From the NCBI RefSeq assembly GCF_003851125.1, contig NZ_BGOW01000015.1, positions 62,001 through 126,000 of the forward strand: a stretch of 64,000 nt of DNA. The letters are read 5' to 3'. The notes beneath the pieces were generated by a model that had not been told where the DNA came from, searched no databases, and saw only the letters and a program-made list of their open reading frames with translations. The position numbers and the translations under genes are program-made. This document shows, in pieces, positions 16,900 to 26,070 of this stretch. Each line of letters starts with the position of its first letter. The stretch's first letter is position 1. This stretch comes from Sulfuriferula multivorans. Its GTDB lineage: Bacteria > Pseudomonadota > Gammaproteobacteria > Burkholderiales > Sulfuriferulaceae.

Positions 16900-18225
16900 T
16901 TATAGTCCGTAGGCGATACGCATCAAGGTGATAGGGTGTGCCTTCTGTGCACGGCTCTCACCCATGCCGTGCTGAATGTGGCTTGCGGCAATGGCGCAAT
17001 CCGAACTGATGTAGTCCGGATCGGCAGCTGCCATCTGCTTGAATACTGGGCGGCCAATTTTCACTGCATTCGGGTAAAACTCTGTTTTCACCCCCCATGT
17101 ACCATCATGGCCGGAGCAGCGCTCCACCATGGTAACTTCGGCACCCGCCAGTTTCAGACTGTCGCGGGTCTTATTGCCGATATTCTGCACACGTTGGTGG
17201 CAAGGCACATGGTAGGCAACCTTGCCCAGCGGCTTGGCGAAATCGGTCTTGAGCAAACCATCTGCCTGGCGTGCCATCAAGTACTCGAACGGATCCCACA
17301 TTGCTGCCTTCACCGCCTGCACATCTGCGTCATCGGGGAACATCAGCGGCAGTTCCTGTTTATACATCAGCGTGCATGATGGGACGGCGGTGAGAATGGC
17401 ATAGCCCTCGCGCGCCAGTTTGGCCAAGTGCGGAATATTCACATTCTTGTGCTTTTCCACGGTTTCCAGATCACCCAGTTCCAGTTTAGGCATCCCGCAG
17501 CAGGATTCTTTTTCCACCAGCACGCTGGGGATTTCGTTGTGCGCGAGTATTTTTAACAAATCATGACCGATACCTGGTTCGTTATAGTTCACATAACAGG
17601 TTGCGTATATGGCTACTTTGCCTGGCGTCTGCGCGCCTTCACGGCTGGTAAAACTATTGTCGGGATGCGCGGTGCTGCGAAATTTGGCGCTGTCGTATTT
17701 CGGCAATACCTGATCTCTATGGATACCCAACTGGGTATCCATGAGTTTGCGTGCGGCGGTATTGTTCATCGCCGCATTGACAACCTGCACTACCACCGGG
17801 ATGGAAGCCAGCTTTCCCATGGCATCCGTGCTGGAGAGCAGCTTGTCGCGGAATTTTGTTTCACCTTGCTTGAACTTGACCGCCTTGGCTCGCAACATGG
17901 TGTGAGGAAAATCCAGGTTCCAGGGATGCGGCGGCACATAGGGGCATTTGGTCATGTAACACAGATCACACAGGTAGCATTGATCGACCACCTTCCAGTA
18001 ATCCTGTTTGTTAACGCCATCCACTTCCAGCGTGGACGATTCATCCACCAGATCAAATAACGTCGGGAAGGCCGTACACAACGACACGCAGCGACGGCAG
18101 CCATGGCACAAATCGAATACGCGTTCCATTTCGTGGAACAATGCGGCTTCATTATAAAATTCGGGGTTTTGCCAATCCAGCGGATGTCGGGTAGGAGCTT
18201 GTAGATTACCTTCTCGCACGGTCAT
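16900..18225 (-). CDS. GlpC/HdrD-like two [4Fe-4S] cluster, CCG-domain protein
   Basis: A 441-residue cytosolic Fe-S protein. Two ferredoxin-type motifs lie near the N-terminus (CHGCRRCVSLC and CYLCDLCYMTKCP). Two cysteine-rich CCG domains follow: the first CYVNYNEP...ESCCGMPK, the second CHQRVQN...ERCSGHDGTWG, where the usual CCG is CSG. Relatives pass electrons between quinol or thiol partners (GlpC, HdrD, glycolate oxidase GlcF). Between rubrerythrin and an EncFtn-like ferritin it may supply electrons for peroxide reduction, which is inference. Confidence 0.88.
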   Translation of the reverse strand: MTVREGNLQAPTRHPLDWQNPEFYNEAALFHEMERVFDLCHGCRRCVSLCTAFPTLFDLVDESSTLEVDGVNKQDYWKVVDQCYLCDLCYMTKCPYVPPHPWNLDFPHTMLRAKAVKFKQGETKFRDKLLSSTDAMGKLASIPVVVQVVNAAMNNTAARKLMDTQLGIHRDQVLPKYDSAKFRSTAHPDNSFTSREGAQTPGKVAIYATCYVNYNEPGIGHDLLKILAHNEIPSVLVEKESCCGMPKLELGDLETVEKHKNVNIPHLAKLAREGYAILTAVPSCTLMYKQELPLMFPDDADVQAVKAAMWDPFEYLMARQADGLLKTDFAKPLGKVAYHVPCHQRVQNIGNKTRDSLKLAGAEVTMVERCSGHDGTWGVKTEFYPNAVKIGRPVFKQMAAADPDYISSDCAIAASHIQHGMGESRAQKAHPITLMRIAYGL

Positions 18226-18330
18226 TTTTGTTCTCTGAATGCAAAATGGGATTTAAACCTGCGAGTCGCGGTGCACGTGCAGCCACCACAACCCGCAGTA
18301 CAATTGCGCTAATTCGCAATGTCAGACTTT

Positions 18331-18750
18331 TCAGTCTACAAGTGCGTCCAGCGCTTTCTGGAAACGGCCGGCATGCGAACGCTCGGCCTTGGCCAGAGTT
18401 TCAAACCAGTCGGCGATTTCATCAAAACCTTCTTCACGCGCGGTTTTAGCCATGCCTGGATACATATCCGTGTATTCGTGTGTTTCACCGGCGACAGATG
18501 CTTTCAGATTGTCGCGGCTAGCGCCGATAGGCAGTCCGGTAGCCGGGTCACCGCAGGCCTCCAGGTACTCCAGATGGCCGTGCGCATGGCCGGTTTCACC
18601 TTCCGCAGTGGAACGGAATACTGCGGCAACGTCATTTTGGCCTTCCACATCCGCTTTTGCTGCAAAATACAGGTAACGGCGGTTGGCTTGAGATTCACCG
18701 GCAAACGCTTCTTTCAGACTTGTTTCAGTTTTTGAACCTTTGAGTTGCAT
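18331..18750 (-). CDS. Rubrerythrin-family protein (no rubredoxin domain)
   Basis: A 139-residue diiron four-helix protein with paired ligand motifs ([44 protein letters not shown]). Classical rubrerythrin reduces peroxide using an appended rubredoxin; here the chain ends after the last helix, so an external electron donor is needed, perhaps the Fe-S protein next in the operon. A small inverted repeat (ATTGCG/CGCAAT, 18303-18320) sits in the 105-base gap to that gene. The leader holds a tandem copy of CAGGTAACG (18763, 18774) and a PerR/Fur-like palindrome further up. Confidence 0.92.
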   Translation of the reverse strand: MQLKGSKTETSLKEAFAGESQANRRYLYFAAKADVEGQNDVAAVFRSTAEGETGHAHGHLEYLEACGDPATGLPIGASRDNLKASVAGETHEYTDMYPGMAKTAREEGFDEIADWFETLAKAERSHAGRFQKALDALVD

Positions 18751-18813
18751 GGTAATTCTCCTCAGGTAACGTTCAGGTAACGCGAAGCTCTAGGAATACA
18801 AGCATCGAACAGA

Positions 18814-18828
18814 TTAGACTAAATCTAA
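18814..18828 (-). promoter_or_regulatory. PerR/Fur-family-like 7-1-7 palindrome
   Basis: TTAGACT-A-AATCTAA is a 15-base 7-1-7 inverted repeat with 6 of 7 pairs, and matches 11 of 14 fixed positions of the PerR consensus TTATAATNATTATAA. It lies 64 bases upstream of the rubrerythrin start and 122 bases before msrB on the other strand, so it could control both peroxide-linked units. Called by eye. Confidence 0.55.
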
Positions 18829-18949
18829 ACTGTAAACAGAATATAGATCACAACAGGCGTTCATGTCAATGTCAAAACCGTGAAATTTGACTTCTTGCCA
18901 TTAGTCACCCATTTATGATCATAATTCCACTTGGATAAAAGGAATCAAA

Positions 18950-19348
18950 ATGACTGAAAAATCGCCTTTGGACGAACAGACTTTACGCGCAAAGCTCACG
19001 CCCGAGCAATATCAAATCTGCCGGGAGCATGGCACCGAGCGCGCCTTTACCGGCAAATACTGGAATCTCAAGGATGCGGGCACCTACCGATGTGCATGCT
19101 GCGGTGCGCCTTTATTCGACGCGGATAGCAAATTCGACTCAGGCACCGGTTGGCCAAGTTTCTGGCAACCGATCATCGAGTCTGCAGTGGAAACCAGTCA
19201 CGACAACAGTCTGCTCATGCCGCGCACTGAAGTACATTGCCGTCACTGTGGCAGCCATCTCGGGCACATATTCGAAGACGGTCCGGCACCGACCGAATTG
19301 CGTTATTGCATCAATTCGGCTTCTCTTGATTTCGAGGCGAAGAAGTAA
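18950..19348 (+). CDS. msrB: Peptide-methionine (R)-S-oxide reductase
   Basis: A 132-residue repair enzyme that reduces methionine-R-sulfoxide in proteins. Zn ligands Cys48/Cys51 and Cys97/Cys100 and the catalytic Cys120 ([12 protein letters not shown]) are present, as is GTGWPSF. AAGGA lies 7 bases upstream. Divergent from the rubrerythrin operon, consistent with a shared oxidative-stress theme, and followed by an OXNAD1-like reductase 55 bases later. Confidence 0.97.
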   Translation: MTEKSPLDEQTLRAKLTPEQYQICREHGTERAFTGKYWNLKDAGTYRCACCGAPLFDADSKFDSGTGWPSFWQPIIESAVETSHDNSLLMPRTEVHCRHCGSHLGHIFEDGPAPTELRYCINSASLDFEAKK

Positions 19349-19403
19349 CTGTGTTCCGGACAATCTGTGCGACCATAACCATAATAACCAGCCGGGGGCA
19401 GCC

Positions 19404-20102
19404 TTGTTTAACGCAATTATCACGCACATCCAGCAAGAAACTCCAAGCGTCAAATCGTTCCGGCTCGGTGTAGACACTCCCCCGTTCCGATTTCTCGCCG
19501 GCCAATGGATAGACCTGTATGTAGAAATTGACGGTGCGATCCAGGTTGGCGGCTATTCGATGACTTCGTCGCCTGTAATCACCGACAGCCTGGAACTGGC
19601 CATCAAATCCAGCACACGCCACCCTGTCACGAACTGGCTGCATGAACATGCCAAAATTGGCGATAGTGTGCGCATTTCCGGAGGCCAGGGAGTTTTCGTC
19701 TACCAGCCGGAAATGAGCCAGCGCGTGGTACTGGTGGGCGCTGGTGTCGGCGTCACGCCGCTCATCAGCATTTTTCGCTATATCGCCGACGCAGTGCCCG
19801 ACACCGAAGCCACGCTGGTATATAGCATTCCCAGCCCGGATGAATTCCTGTTCCGCAATGAAATTGAACAACTGGTCCGGCATCATCCCAATCTGCATAG
19901 CCTGGTCACCGTCACCCAGCCCGATAACAACTGGCATGGGCGTACCGGGCGCATGGACTCCACCCTGCTCGAAAGCGCCGGCATGAGTCGCGACACACTC
20001 TACTATCTGTGCGGGCCGCCGGGCATGGTAGAAGATATCAGCAGCATACTGGGCAGCCTTGCCGTGCCCGCCAGCCGCATCATTTTCGAAAAATGGTGGT
20101 AG
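19404..20102 (+). CDS. OXNAD1-like FAD/NAD(P) oxidoreductase
   Basis: A 232-residue ferredoxin-reductase-type enzyme without an Fe-S domain. FAD-binding segment GGYSMTSSP (about 50-58, replacing the usual RxYS), NAD-binding GAGVGVTPLISI (about 112-123) and LCGPPGMVEDI near the C-terminus are clear. It resembles OXNAD1-like proteins. No ATG or GTG is available between the msrB stop and the conserved start of the fold; the TTG at 19404, with GGGGG upstream, gives MFNAIITHIQQETPSVKSF and is my choice. It probably feeds electrons to an unknown acceptor, possibly in sulfoxide repair with msrB. Confidence 0.85.
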   Translation: MFNAIITHIQQETPSVKSFRLGVDTPPFRFLAGQWIDLYVEIDGAIQVGGYSMTSSPVITDSLELAIKSSTRHPVTNWLHEHAKIGDSVRISGGQGVFVYQPEMSQRVVLVGAGVGVTPLISIFRYIADAVPDTEATLVYSIPSPDEFLFRNEIEQLVRHHPNLHSLVTVTQPDNNWHGRTGRMDSTLLESAGMSRDTLYYLCGPPGMVEDISSILGSLAVPASRIIFEKWW

Positions 20103-20174
20103 TGCCATACCATATCGCCCTGTCGGACTGTACGGCATCATGCAGGCTTGCCCGAATATTTGAGGAGACCCAAC

Positions 20175-21128
20175 ATGAAAATAATTCACACCTTGTGTCG
20201 AGTGTTCGCGCCACTGTTGTTTCTTCCACTGAGCGCTGCGGATGCCGCCGAAAACATGGTTCGCGACTATCCGGCCGACAAGATTGCGGCGCACACCTAC
20301 GTCATCCATGGCCCGCTGGGCGAGCCTTCGGTCGCCAATCAGGGCTTCATGAACAACCCCGGCTTCGTCATTACGGATAACGGTGTTGTGATCATCGACC
20401 CGGGTTCCAGCCTTGAAGTGGGGCGCATGGTATTGCGCCAGGTACGCAAGCTCACCGGCAAGCCCGTCACTCATGTACTTGATACCCACATACACGGTGA
20501 CCACTGGCTCGGCAACCAGGCCATTCTGGAAGCCTATCCCAAGGCGCAACTGATGGCGCATCCGGAAATGATCCGCAAGGCCCAGGCCGGTGAAGCCGAG
20601 GTATGGACAGGCTTGATGGAACGCCTCACCCAGGGGTATACCAAGGGCACGCGCGCGGTGATTCCCACGGTTGCAGTGACGGAAAACCAGCGCTTTACCA
20701 CCGGCGGCATGACTTTCCACATCATGGCGCCGGAAAATGCGCATAGCAAAACCGACATCATGATTGAAGTGGTTCAGGATGCCGTGGTATTCACTGGCGA
20801 TAACGTGCTGAACCAACGCATAGCGCGCCTGGACGATGGAACCTTCAAGGGCAGTATCGCCGCCTGTGACCGCGCTATCGAGGTCAAGGCCAAGCACTAT
20901 GTGCCCGGCCACGGCAAAACTGCGGATGCCGGGATGGTGAAAAACTACCGCGATTACATGGCGACGCTCATGGCCGAAGTTCAGCGCCAGTACGACGCAG
21001 GCAAGAGCGATTTTGAGATGAAGGACGCCGTCGCAGCCAAGGTCAGCGCTTACAAGGGCTGGTCAGGATTTAATGAACAACTGGGCAAACATATCAGCCT
21101 GGCGGTACTGGAAATCGAATCCATGTAA
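20175..21128 (+). CDS. Exported MBL-fold metallo-hydrolase (SoxH-like)
   Basis: A 317-residue protein with a signal peptide (hydrophobic 6-25, cleavage near ADAAE) and a metallo-beta-lactamase fold: THIHGDHWLGNQ, later His in MAPENAHSKTD, Asp in FTGDNVL and PGHGKTAD. It resembles the SoxH-type periplasmic hydrolases of sulfur oxidisers, whose substrate is not established. The ATG at 20175 follows GAGGAGA. A relative lies at 37910-38860. Monocistronic. Confidence 0.88.
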   Translation: MKIIHTLCRVFAPLLFLPLSAADAAENMVRDYPADKIAAHTYVIHGPLGEPSVANQGFMNNPGFVITDNGVVIIDPGSSLEVGRMVLRQVRKLTGKPVTHVLDTHIHGDHWLGNQAILEAYPKAQLMAHPEMIRKAQAGEAEVWTGLMERLTQGYTKGTRAVIPTVAVTENQRFTTGGMTFHIMAPENAHSKTDIMIEVVQDAVVFTGDNVLNQRIARLDDGTFKGSIAACDRAIEVKAKHYVPGHGKTADAGMVKNYRDYMATLMAEVQRQYDAGKSDFEMKDAVAAKVSAYKGWSGFNEQLGKHISLAVLEIESM

Positions 21129-21175
21129 CCATCGGAGAAATTGAGCGGGCTGGATTAGATTGCAAACCGCCTGGA

Positions 21176-21484
21176 CTACACTGTCCACACATTGCCCAGC
21201 CTGACCGTCTCCACCACGTTGCCCAGCATCAGCACCACACCGCCGCGGCGGTTATCTCCGGTATCGCTGAATTCAAAACGGTAAAAACGCCGCAAGGTGA
21301 CTTGTCCGCCCGGATGGCGTGCCAGGCGGATAGACGCCACCGCCACGGTGTCATCGAGCAGTTGTACGGCGTCGGCATTGCACGCGCGTTTTGCAGCGGC
21401 GATAGCGGTTTCGCGGGTTTTCAGGCTATCCAGCCAGAACCAGGCAAGCCCGCCCAGGGCAGCCACAACGACCAGTTCAATCAT
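21176..21484 (-). CDS. DUF3301 protein
   Basis: A 102-residue protein with one N-terminal transmembrane helix (about 3-18) and a small soluble domain (RACNADAVQLLDDTVAVASIRL...LRRFYRFEFSDTGDNRRGG) matching DUF3301. The fixed Cys in AKRACNADAVQLLD is typical. It lies 14 bases downstream of rhlE on the same strand. Function unknown. Confidence 0.85.
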   Translation of the reverse strand: MIELVVVAALGGLAWFWLDSLKTRETAIAAAKRACNADAVQLLDDTVAVASIRLARHPGGQVTLRRFYRFEFSDTGDNRRGGVVLMLGNVVETVRLGNVWTV

Positions 21485-21498
21485 GCGCGGAGGGGTTG

Positions 21499-22863
21499 TT
21501 AACGGCTCGAATTCACCGGTGGCCGGAACAACGCGGCGACCTGTTTGCGTCCGGTAGCGGCGGATTCTTTGGCGCGCACGCTGAGCGGCGTGTCGGGCAC
21601 TTCGATGTCCTCACGTTCGCGCCGGGGTGGAGGGCTGCCAGCCAGCGGCTCGCGTGGCGGTGGTGCGGGGCGCTCGCTACGCGCACGCGGTGGCCGTGCC
21701 GGTTCTGGCATGGCGCCCAGTTCGGGCTCGAAACCGGGAATGATTTCAGAAGTAATTTTGGTGTTGAGCAGCCGTTCTATATCGGCCAGGTAACGCAACT
21801 CGTCTTCCGCCACCAGCGACAGTGCAATTCCGCTGGCACCCGCGCGACCGGTGCGGCCGATGCGATGCACATAGTCTTCCGCCGCGTGCGGCAGGTCGTA
21901 ATTCACCACGCACGGCAGCTGGTCAATATCCAGGCCGCGCGCGGCGACATCGGTCGCTACCAGCACCTGAATCGCACCTTGCTTGAATTGATCCAGAGCT
22001 TCCACCCGGGCCTGCTGCGTTTTGTCGCCATGAATGGCGTTGGCCGGAATGCCATCCCGGCACAAATGCTGCGCCAGCCGGTTGGCGCCAATCTTGGTGC
22101 CGCAGAACACCAGCACCTGACGCAGCTCGCGGGTTTTGATCAGGTGCGCCAATAGCGCATGCTTGCGCTCCTTGTGCACCGGCAGCACGCTTTGCGTGAC
22201 CGTCTCGGCTGCTGTATTGCGACCCGCCACCTCGATCAGTTGCGGGTTGTTCATCATGCTGTCGGCGAGCTTCTTGATCTCGCCTGAGAAGGTGGCGGAG
22301 AACATCATGTTCTGGCGCGCAGTCGGCAGCAACGCGATGATGCGGCGCAAGTCGGGCATGAAACCCATGTCCAGCATGCGATCGGCTTCATCCAGCACCA
22401 GCATTTGTACCTGCGACAGGTTGAGCGTTTTGTTTTGCACGTGATCGAGCAGGCGCCCCGGCGTGGCGACCAGAATATCCACACCACTGCGCAGCATATC
22501 AATCTGGGGGTTAATGTTCACGCCGCCGTACACCACAGTAATACGCACCGGCAGATACTTGCCATAGCGGTGCACGCTCTCTTCCACCTGCATCGCCAGT
22601 TCGCGCGTGGGGGTGAGGATCAGTGCGCGGATTGGATGACGTGCGGGGGATGGGCTGGAGCTGGCGTAAGGCGCCAGGCGGCTCAATAGCGGCAGGGTAA
22701 ATCCGGCGGTCTTGCCAGTGCCGGTTTGCGCGCCGGCCATCACATCGCAACCGGTGAGCGCAACCGGGATGACCTGCGCCTGTACCGGCGTGGGTTCGGT
22801 ATAACCGCACTCTTCTACAGCGCGGAGTATCTCTGGCACCAGGCCGAGATCGGAAAAAGCCAT
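21499..22863 (-). CDS. rhlE: DEAD-box RNA helicase RhlE
   Basis: A 454-residue ATP-dependent RNA helicase. Motifs: Q-motif [20 protein letters not shown], Ia [51 protein letters not shown] basic, proline-rich disordered tail follows residue 370 and probably binds RNA. RhlE proteins act in RNA turnover and ribosome maturation, often in the cold. Confidence 0.95.
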   Translation of the reverse strand: MAFSDLGLVPEILRAVEECGYTEPTPVQAQVIPVALTGCDVMAGAQTGTGKTAGFTLPLLSRLAPYASSSPSPARHPIRALILTPTRELAMQVEESVHRYGKYLPVRITVVYGGVNINPQIDMLRSGVDILVATPGRLLDHVQNKTLNLSQVQMLVLDEADRMLDMGFMPDLRRIIALLPTARQNMMFSATFSGEIKKLADSMMNNPQLIEVAGRNTAAETVTQSVLPVHKERKHALLAHLIKTRELRQVLVFCGTKIGANRLAQHLCRDGIPANAIHGDKTQQARVEALDQFKQGAIQVLVATDVAARGLDIDQLPCVVNYDLPHAAEDYVHRIGRTGRAGASGIALSLVAEDELRYLADIERLLNTKITSEIIPGFEPELGAMPEPARPPRARSERPAPPPREPLAGSPPPRREREDIEVPDTPLSVRAKESAATGRKQVAALFRPPVNSSR

Positions 22864-22918
22864 GCGTATTGCTCCTGATAAATCAAGCGCTTATTCTACA
22901 GCATACGCATGCTATCTG

Positions 22919-24103
22919 TCAGTGCGCTACCGGGTTTGCGCGCCCGACCAGAAATAATGCAAACATACCCGCCACTGCAAACCCGGCACCCACGGCACAC
23001 ACCGCCAGCCATCCGGCATGTTGCCAGGCATATCCGCCCAGCGCTGAGCCTGCCGCACCACCCAGAAAATACATCACCATATACACGGCGTTGAGACGAT
23101 TGCGTAAATCGGGATGGAGCGCGTAAATACGCGTCTGGTTGGACAGGTGGCTGGCCTGCACGCCGGCGTCCAGCAACACCACGCCCAGCGCCAGTCCCAA
23201 TAGCGTGGTCCCGGTCAGCCCCATCAGCAGGAACGCGAGCAGCACCAGCAGCAAAGCGCCGCCGTTCAGCAACGGCGCTGACACGCGGTCAGCAAGGCGT
23301 CCGGCCAGCGGTGCGACGAGTGCGCCGGTGACGCCGATGAGGCCGAACATCCCCGCCACTTCGCTGCCGTAGTCAGGTGACAGGTGATGCAGATGAAACG
23401 CCAGCGTGGTCCAGAACACACTGAACGTAGCAAATCCGCAACCTCCCACCAGCGCATGGCGGCGCAGCACTGGCTCGCTGCGCACCAGATGGAACAGCGA
23501 AGCCAGCAGCGCTGTGTAAGCGATCGGCCGGCTGGGCGGCAGCCGCGGCAGGGTGCGTTGCAGCAACACCGCCAGCATCAGCATCACGCCGATGGCCAGC
23601 AGATACACATCACGCCAGCTGCTTGTATAAGCGCCGATCCAGCCGCTCAAAGTGCGCGACAGCAGGATGCCCACCAGCAGCCCGCTCATCACAATGCCGA
23701 CAATGCGTCCGCGCTGCTCTGGCGCAGCCAGATGTGCCGCAAAGGGCACCGCGAGCTGCGGTACCACGCTCACCGCTCCCAGCAGGAAACTCGCCAGCGT
23801 CAGCCAGCCAAGCGTAGGTGCGAACGCCACACCAAACAGCATCAAAACAGCGCATAGGGTAGTAACCACAATCAGGCGCCGGCGCTCCAGACTATCGCCG
23901 AGCGGAACCAGTAGCAGCAAGCCGGTCGCATAGCCTAGCTGGGTTGCGGTCGGCACAATACTCACCGTTGCAGGCTGCACGCCGAAGTCGGATGCTATCT
24001 CGACCAGCAAGGGCTGGCTGTAATACAGATTGGCCACTGTGGCGCCTGCCGCTATAGCCAGCAGGCCGACCAGACGAGGTGAAATCGGAGGTGAACTGTG
24101 CAT
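22919..24103 (-). CDS. MFS transporter (drug/small-molecule efflux type)
   Basis: A 394-residue inner-membrane protein with about 12 hydrophobic helices. The N-terminal half carries TQLGYATGLLLLVPLGDSLERRRL, a form of MFS signature A. Closest in appearance to small efflux permeases of the YgaY/AraJ type. It lies 15 bases upstream of the start side of the MBL-fold gene array on the same strand. No regulator or substrate gene is adjacent, so the cargo is unknown. Confidence 0.85.
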   Translation of the reverse strand: MHSSPPISPRLVGLLAIAAGATVANLYYSQPLLVEIASDFGVQPATVSIVPTATQLGYATGLLLLVPLGDSLERRRLIVVTTLCAVLMLFGVAFAPTLGWLTLASFLLGAVSVVPQLAVPFAAHLAAPEQRGRIVGIVMSGLLVGILLSRTLSGWIGAYTSSWRDVYLLAIGVMLMLAVLLQRTLPRLPPSRPIAYTALLASLFHLVRSEPVLRRHALVGGCGFATFSVFWTTLAFHLHHLSPDYGSEVAGMFGLIGVTGALVAPLAGRLADRVSAPLLNGGALLLVLLAFLLMGLTGTTLLGLALGVVLLDAGVQASHLSNQTRIYALHPDLRNRLNAVYMVMYFLGGAAGSALGGYAWQHAGWLAVCAVGAGFAVAGMFALFLVGRANPVAH

Positions 24104-24118
24104 CTGTCCGCCTGCGGA

Positions 24119-24892
24119 TCAAGCCATACGCAATTCGCGCCAGCCAAACCCTTCGTCCTGGCTGGCATGGCTGAACCAGTCGGGCATGCAACCCAGCACA
24201 TCGGCCAGAGCCTGCAATGCCAGCTGTGGCGTATTGTTGTGTTTGGAAAGATGAGCGGCCACAAGATGCTGCAATCGACGGTTATCCAGTTTGGACAGAA
24301 GCGCGGCCGCAGCCTGGTTGTCGAGATGACCAAATCGCCCCGCGATGCGCCGTTTCAGACCGGGCGGATAGGTGCTGTTGTCGAGCAACTCGCGATCATG
24401 GTTGCACTCCAGCACCAACGCATCGCACCCGGACAACATGGTTTCGATATGCGCGGTCGAGGCGCCCACGTCAGTCAGCACGCCGAGCCGGTGCATGCCA
24501 TCGCCGAACACGAACTGCACCGGTTCGCGTGCATCATGCGGTACGGGAAAAGGATGAATTTCGATGTCACCGATGGCAAAGGCAGTATGGCTGTCGAGTT
24601 CGCGTACCTCGGGCAGTTGCGCATACTGGTTGCGGAATACCGCCAGGGTACCGCGCGTCATCCATACCGGGATGCCATATTTACGTGCAAAGCGCGCTGC
24701 ACCGCCGATGTGATCGGAGTGCTCGTGGGTAATGACGATAGCATCAACGTCTTCGGGCTGGAGCGATTTGGCGGCCAGGCGGCGCACCGTGTCACGCAGA
24801 CCGAAACCGCAGTCGAGCATGATACGCGTATGCCTCACCTCGACAACCAGGGCATTGCCCTCGCTGCCGCTGCCGAGGGAAGCAAAACGCAT
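24119..24892 (-). CDS. MBL-fold hydrolase (WalJ/YycJ-like)
   Basis: A 257-residue cytosolic metallo-hydrolase opening MRFASLGSGSEGNALVVE and with ITHEHSDHIGG, the metal motif. The fold, GSGS start and VPHDAREP segment match the YycJ/WalJ group, probable phosphodiesterases or nucleases acting on DNA. Its start overlaps the bamC stop by one base (TAATG), so it is coupled to dapA-bamC. Confidence 0.88.
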   Translation of the reverse strand: MRFASLGSGSEGNALVVEVRHTRIMLDCGFGLRDTVRRLAAKSLQPEDVDAIVITHEHSDHIGGAARFARKYGIPVWMTRGTLAVFRNQYAQLPEVRELDSHTAFAIGDIEIHPFPVPHDAREPVQFVFGDGMHRLGVLTDVGASTAHIETMLSGCDALVLECNHDRELLDNSTYPPGLKRRIAGRFGHLDNQAAAALLSKLDNRRLQHLVAAHLSKHNNTPQLALQALADVLGCMPDWFSHASQDEGFGWRELRMA

Positions 24893-26049
24893 TATTTGAG
24901 CTGTTCGAGCAGCAGCTTGATGATCTTGTTGGCAGTTTCAGGTTTTGCCGGCGTACCTTGCGCAGTCATTACACGGACTTCCGAACCATTGGCCGCCTGA
25001 TTTTCAGATACCTCAACCTGGTATTTGTCACCATTGTCCGCAGTTTTCTTGGAACTGCGCCAGAACGCCAGCTTGCTCAGGAAGCCGGAGCTCTGTTTGG
25101 TTTCCACGTCTTGCTGCGGATCAATATAGCGTACGTAATAAATTCCCTTGGCGCGGTTACGGTCTTCCACTGTGAAGTTGATGCGGTCCAGCGCCAGCCC
25201 CACCCGCCGCCACGCGCGATCAAATGGATCGGTGAGCATCAACATGGGTGCACCGCCGCTTGCCTGGGCAAGCTTCGCGCGATCAGGCTGGTTTTGCTCG
25301 GCCAGCATGGCCTTGGCCTGCGCTTTTTCCACCCCGAAACGCTCCATCAGGCGGCTCAGCATTTCGGCTTCCAGTCCGGGATCAGCCGGGCGCGGCTGCC
25401 AGATCGTGTGTTTATCTTCAAACCCATTACCCGTATACACTTCAGCCATGCCACGATGGCTGATGTAAATTTCGGTTTCGCCCGGTGGATTGGTGGTGCG
25501 TTCGAGGCGGGTACGGAATTTGTCGCGCTCAGGCGTGGAGTAAAGGTTGTCCACGACTTTGCCCAAGAGGTTTCGTATCATGTCCTGAGGAATCTTGGCG
25601 CGATTTTCTGCCCAGTCGGTTTCCATGATACCGGCCTGAGGATCCTCGACGTTGATCACAAAACCATTTTCCTGCCAGAAATCCTTGACGATCGGCCAGA
25701 CTTTTTCCGGCGGCATATTGACGATCAGCCAGCGTTCGGAACCGGCACGTTCGATACGCACCTTGTTCTGGGTAGGCAGGATTTCGCTTTTCCCGGTGCC
25801 GGCGTTCTCGCTGCGCTCTGCGCTGTAGGCCGAATAGGTGGCACTGCCGCGCGGATTGAGGTCAGGCACCTGGTAGCGGCTGTCGGCAGTGGGCGCAGTC
25901 AGGTCTGGCGGCACTTCCAGCGTGGGTACCGTCGTGGCGGATTTGTAGTCGATCTTTTTCGATTTCAGGGCATCCATGCTGCCACAACCTGCAACGCTCA
26001 GTGCCACACCTGCGCTAACCAGCGCCATCCACAATTTGCTACGTTTCAT
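24892..26049 (-). CDS. bamC: Outer membrane assembly lipoprotein BamC
   Basis: A 385-residue lipoprotein of the BAM complex. The lipobox is SVAGC, with Cys about residue 21; the N-terminal lasso (SKKIDYKSATTVPTLEVPPDLT) that binds BamD is present, followed by two helix-grip domains. I use the ATG at 26049; an ATG three codons up is possible. Located after dapA, the standard order. Confidence 0.93.
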   Translation of the reverse strand: MKRSKLWMALVSAGVALSVAGCGSMDALKSKKIDYKSATTVPTLEVPPDLTAPTADSRYQVPDLNPRGSATYSAYSAERSENAGTGKSEILPTQNKVRIERAGSERWLIVNMPPEKVWPIVKDFWQENGFVINVEDPQAGIMETDWAENRAKIPQDMIRNLLGKVVDNLYSTPERDKFRTRLERTTNPPGETEIYISHRGMAEVYTGNGFEDKHTIWQPRPADPGLEAEMLSRLMERFGVEKAQAKAMLAEQNQPDRAKLAQASGGAPMLMLTDPFDRAWRRVGLALDRINFTVEDRNRAKGIYYVRYIDPQQDVETKQSSGFLSKLAFWRSSKKTADNGDKYQVEVSENQAANGSEVRVMTAQGTPAKPETANKIIKLLLEQLK

Positions 26050-26070
26050 GGTTACCAATCCTTAAAATAC

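Noticed and set aside
19311-20912. 533-codon open frame on the minus strand
   Set aside because: It lies fully antisense to msrB, the OXNAD1-like reductase and the MBL hydrolase, which have clear motifs; its translation has no domain and odd composition.
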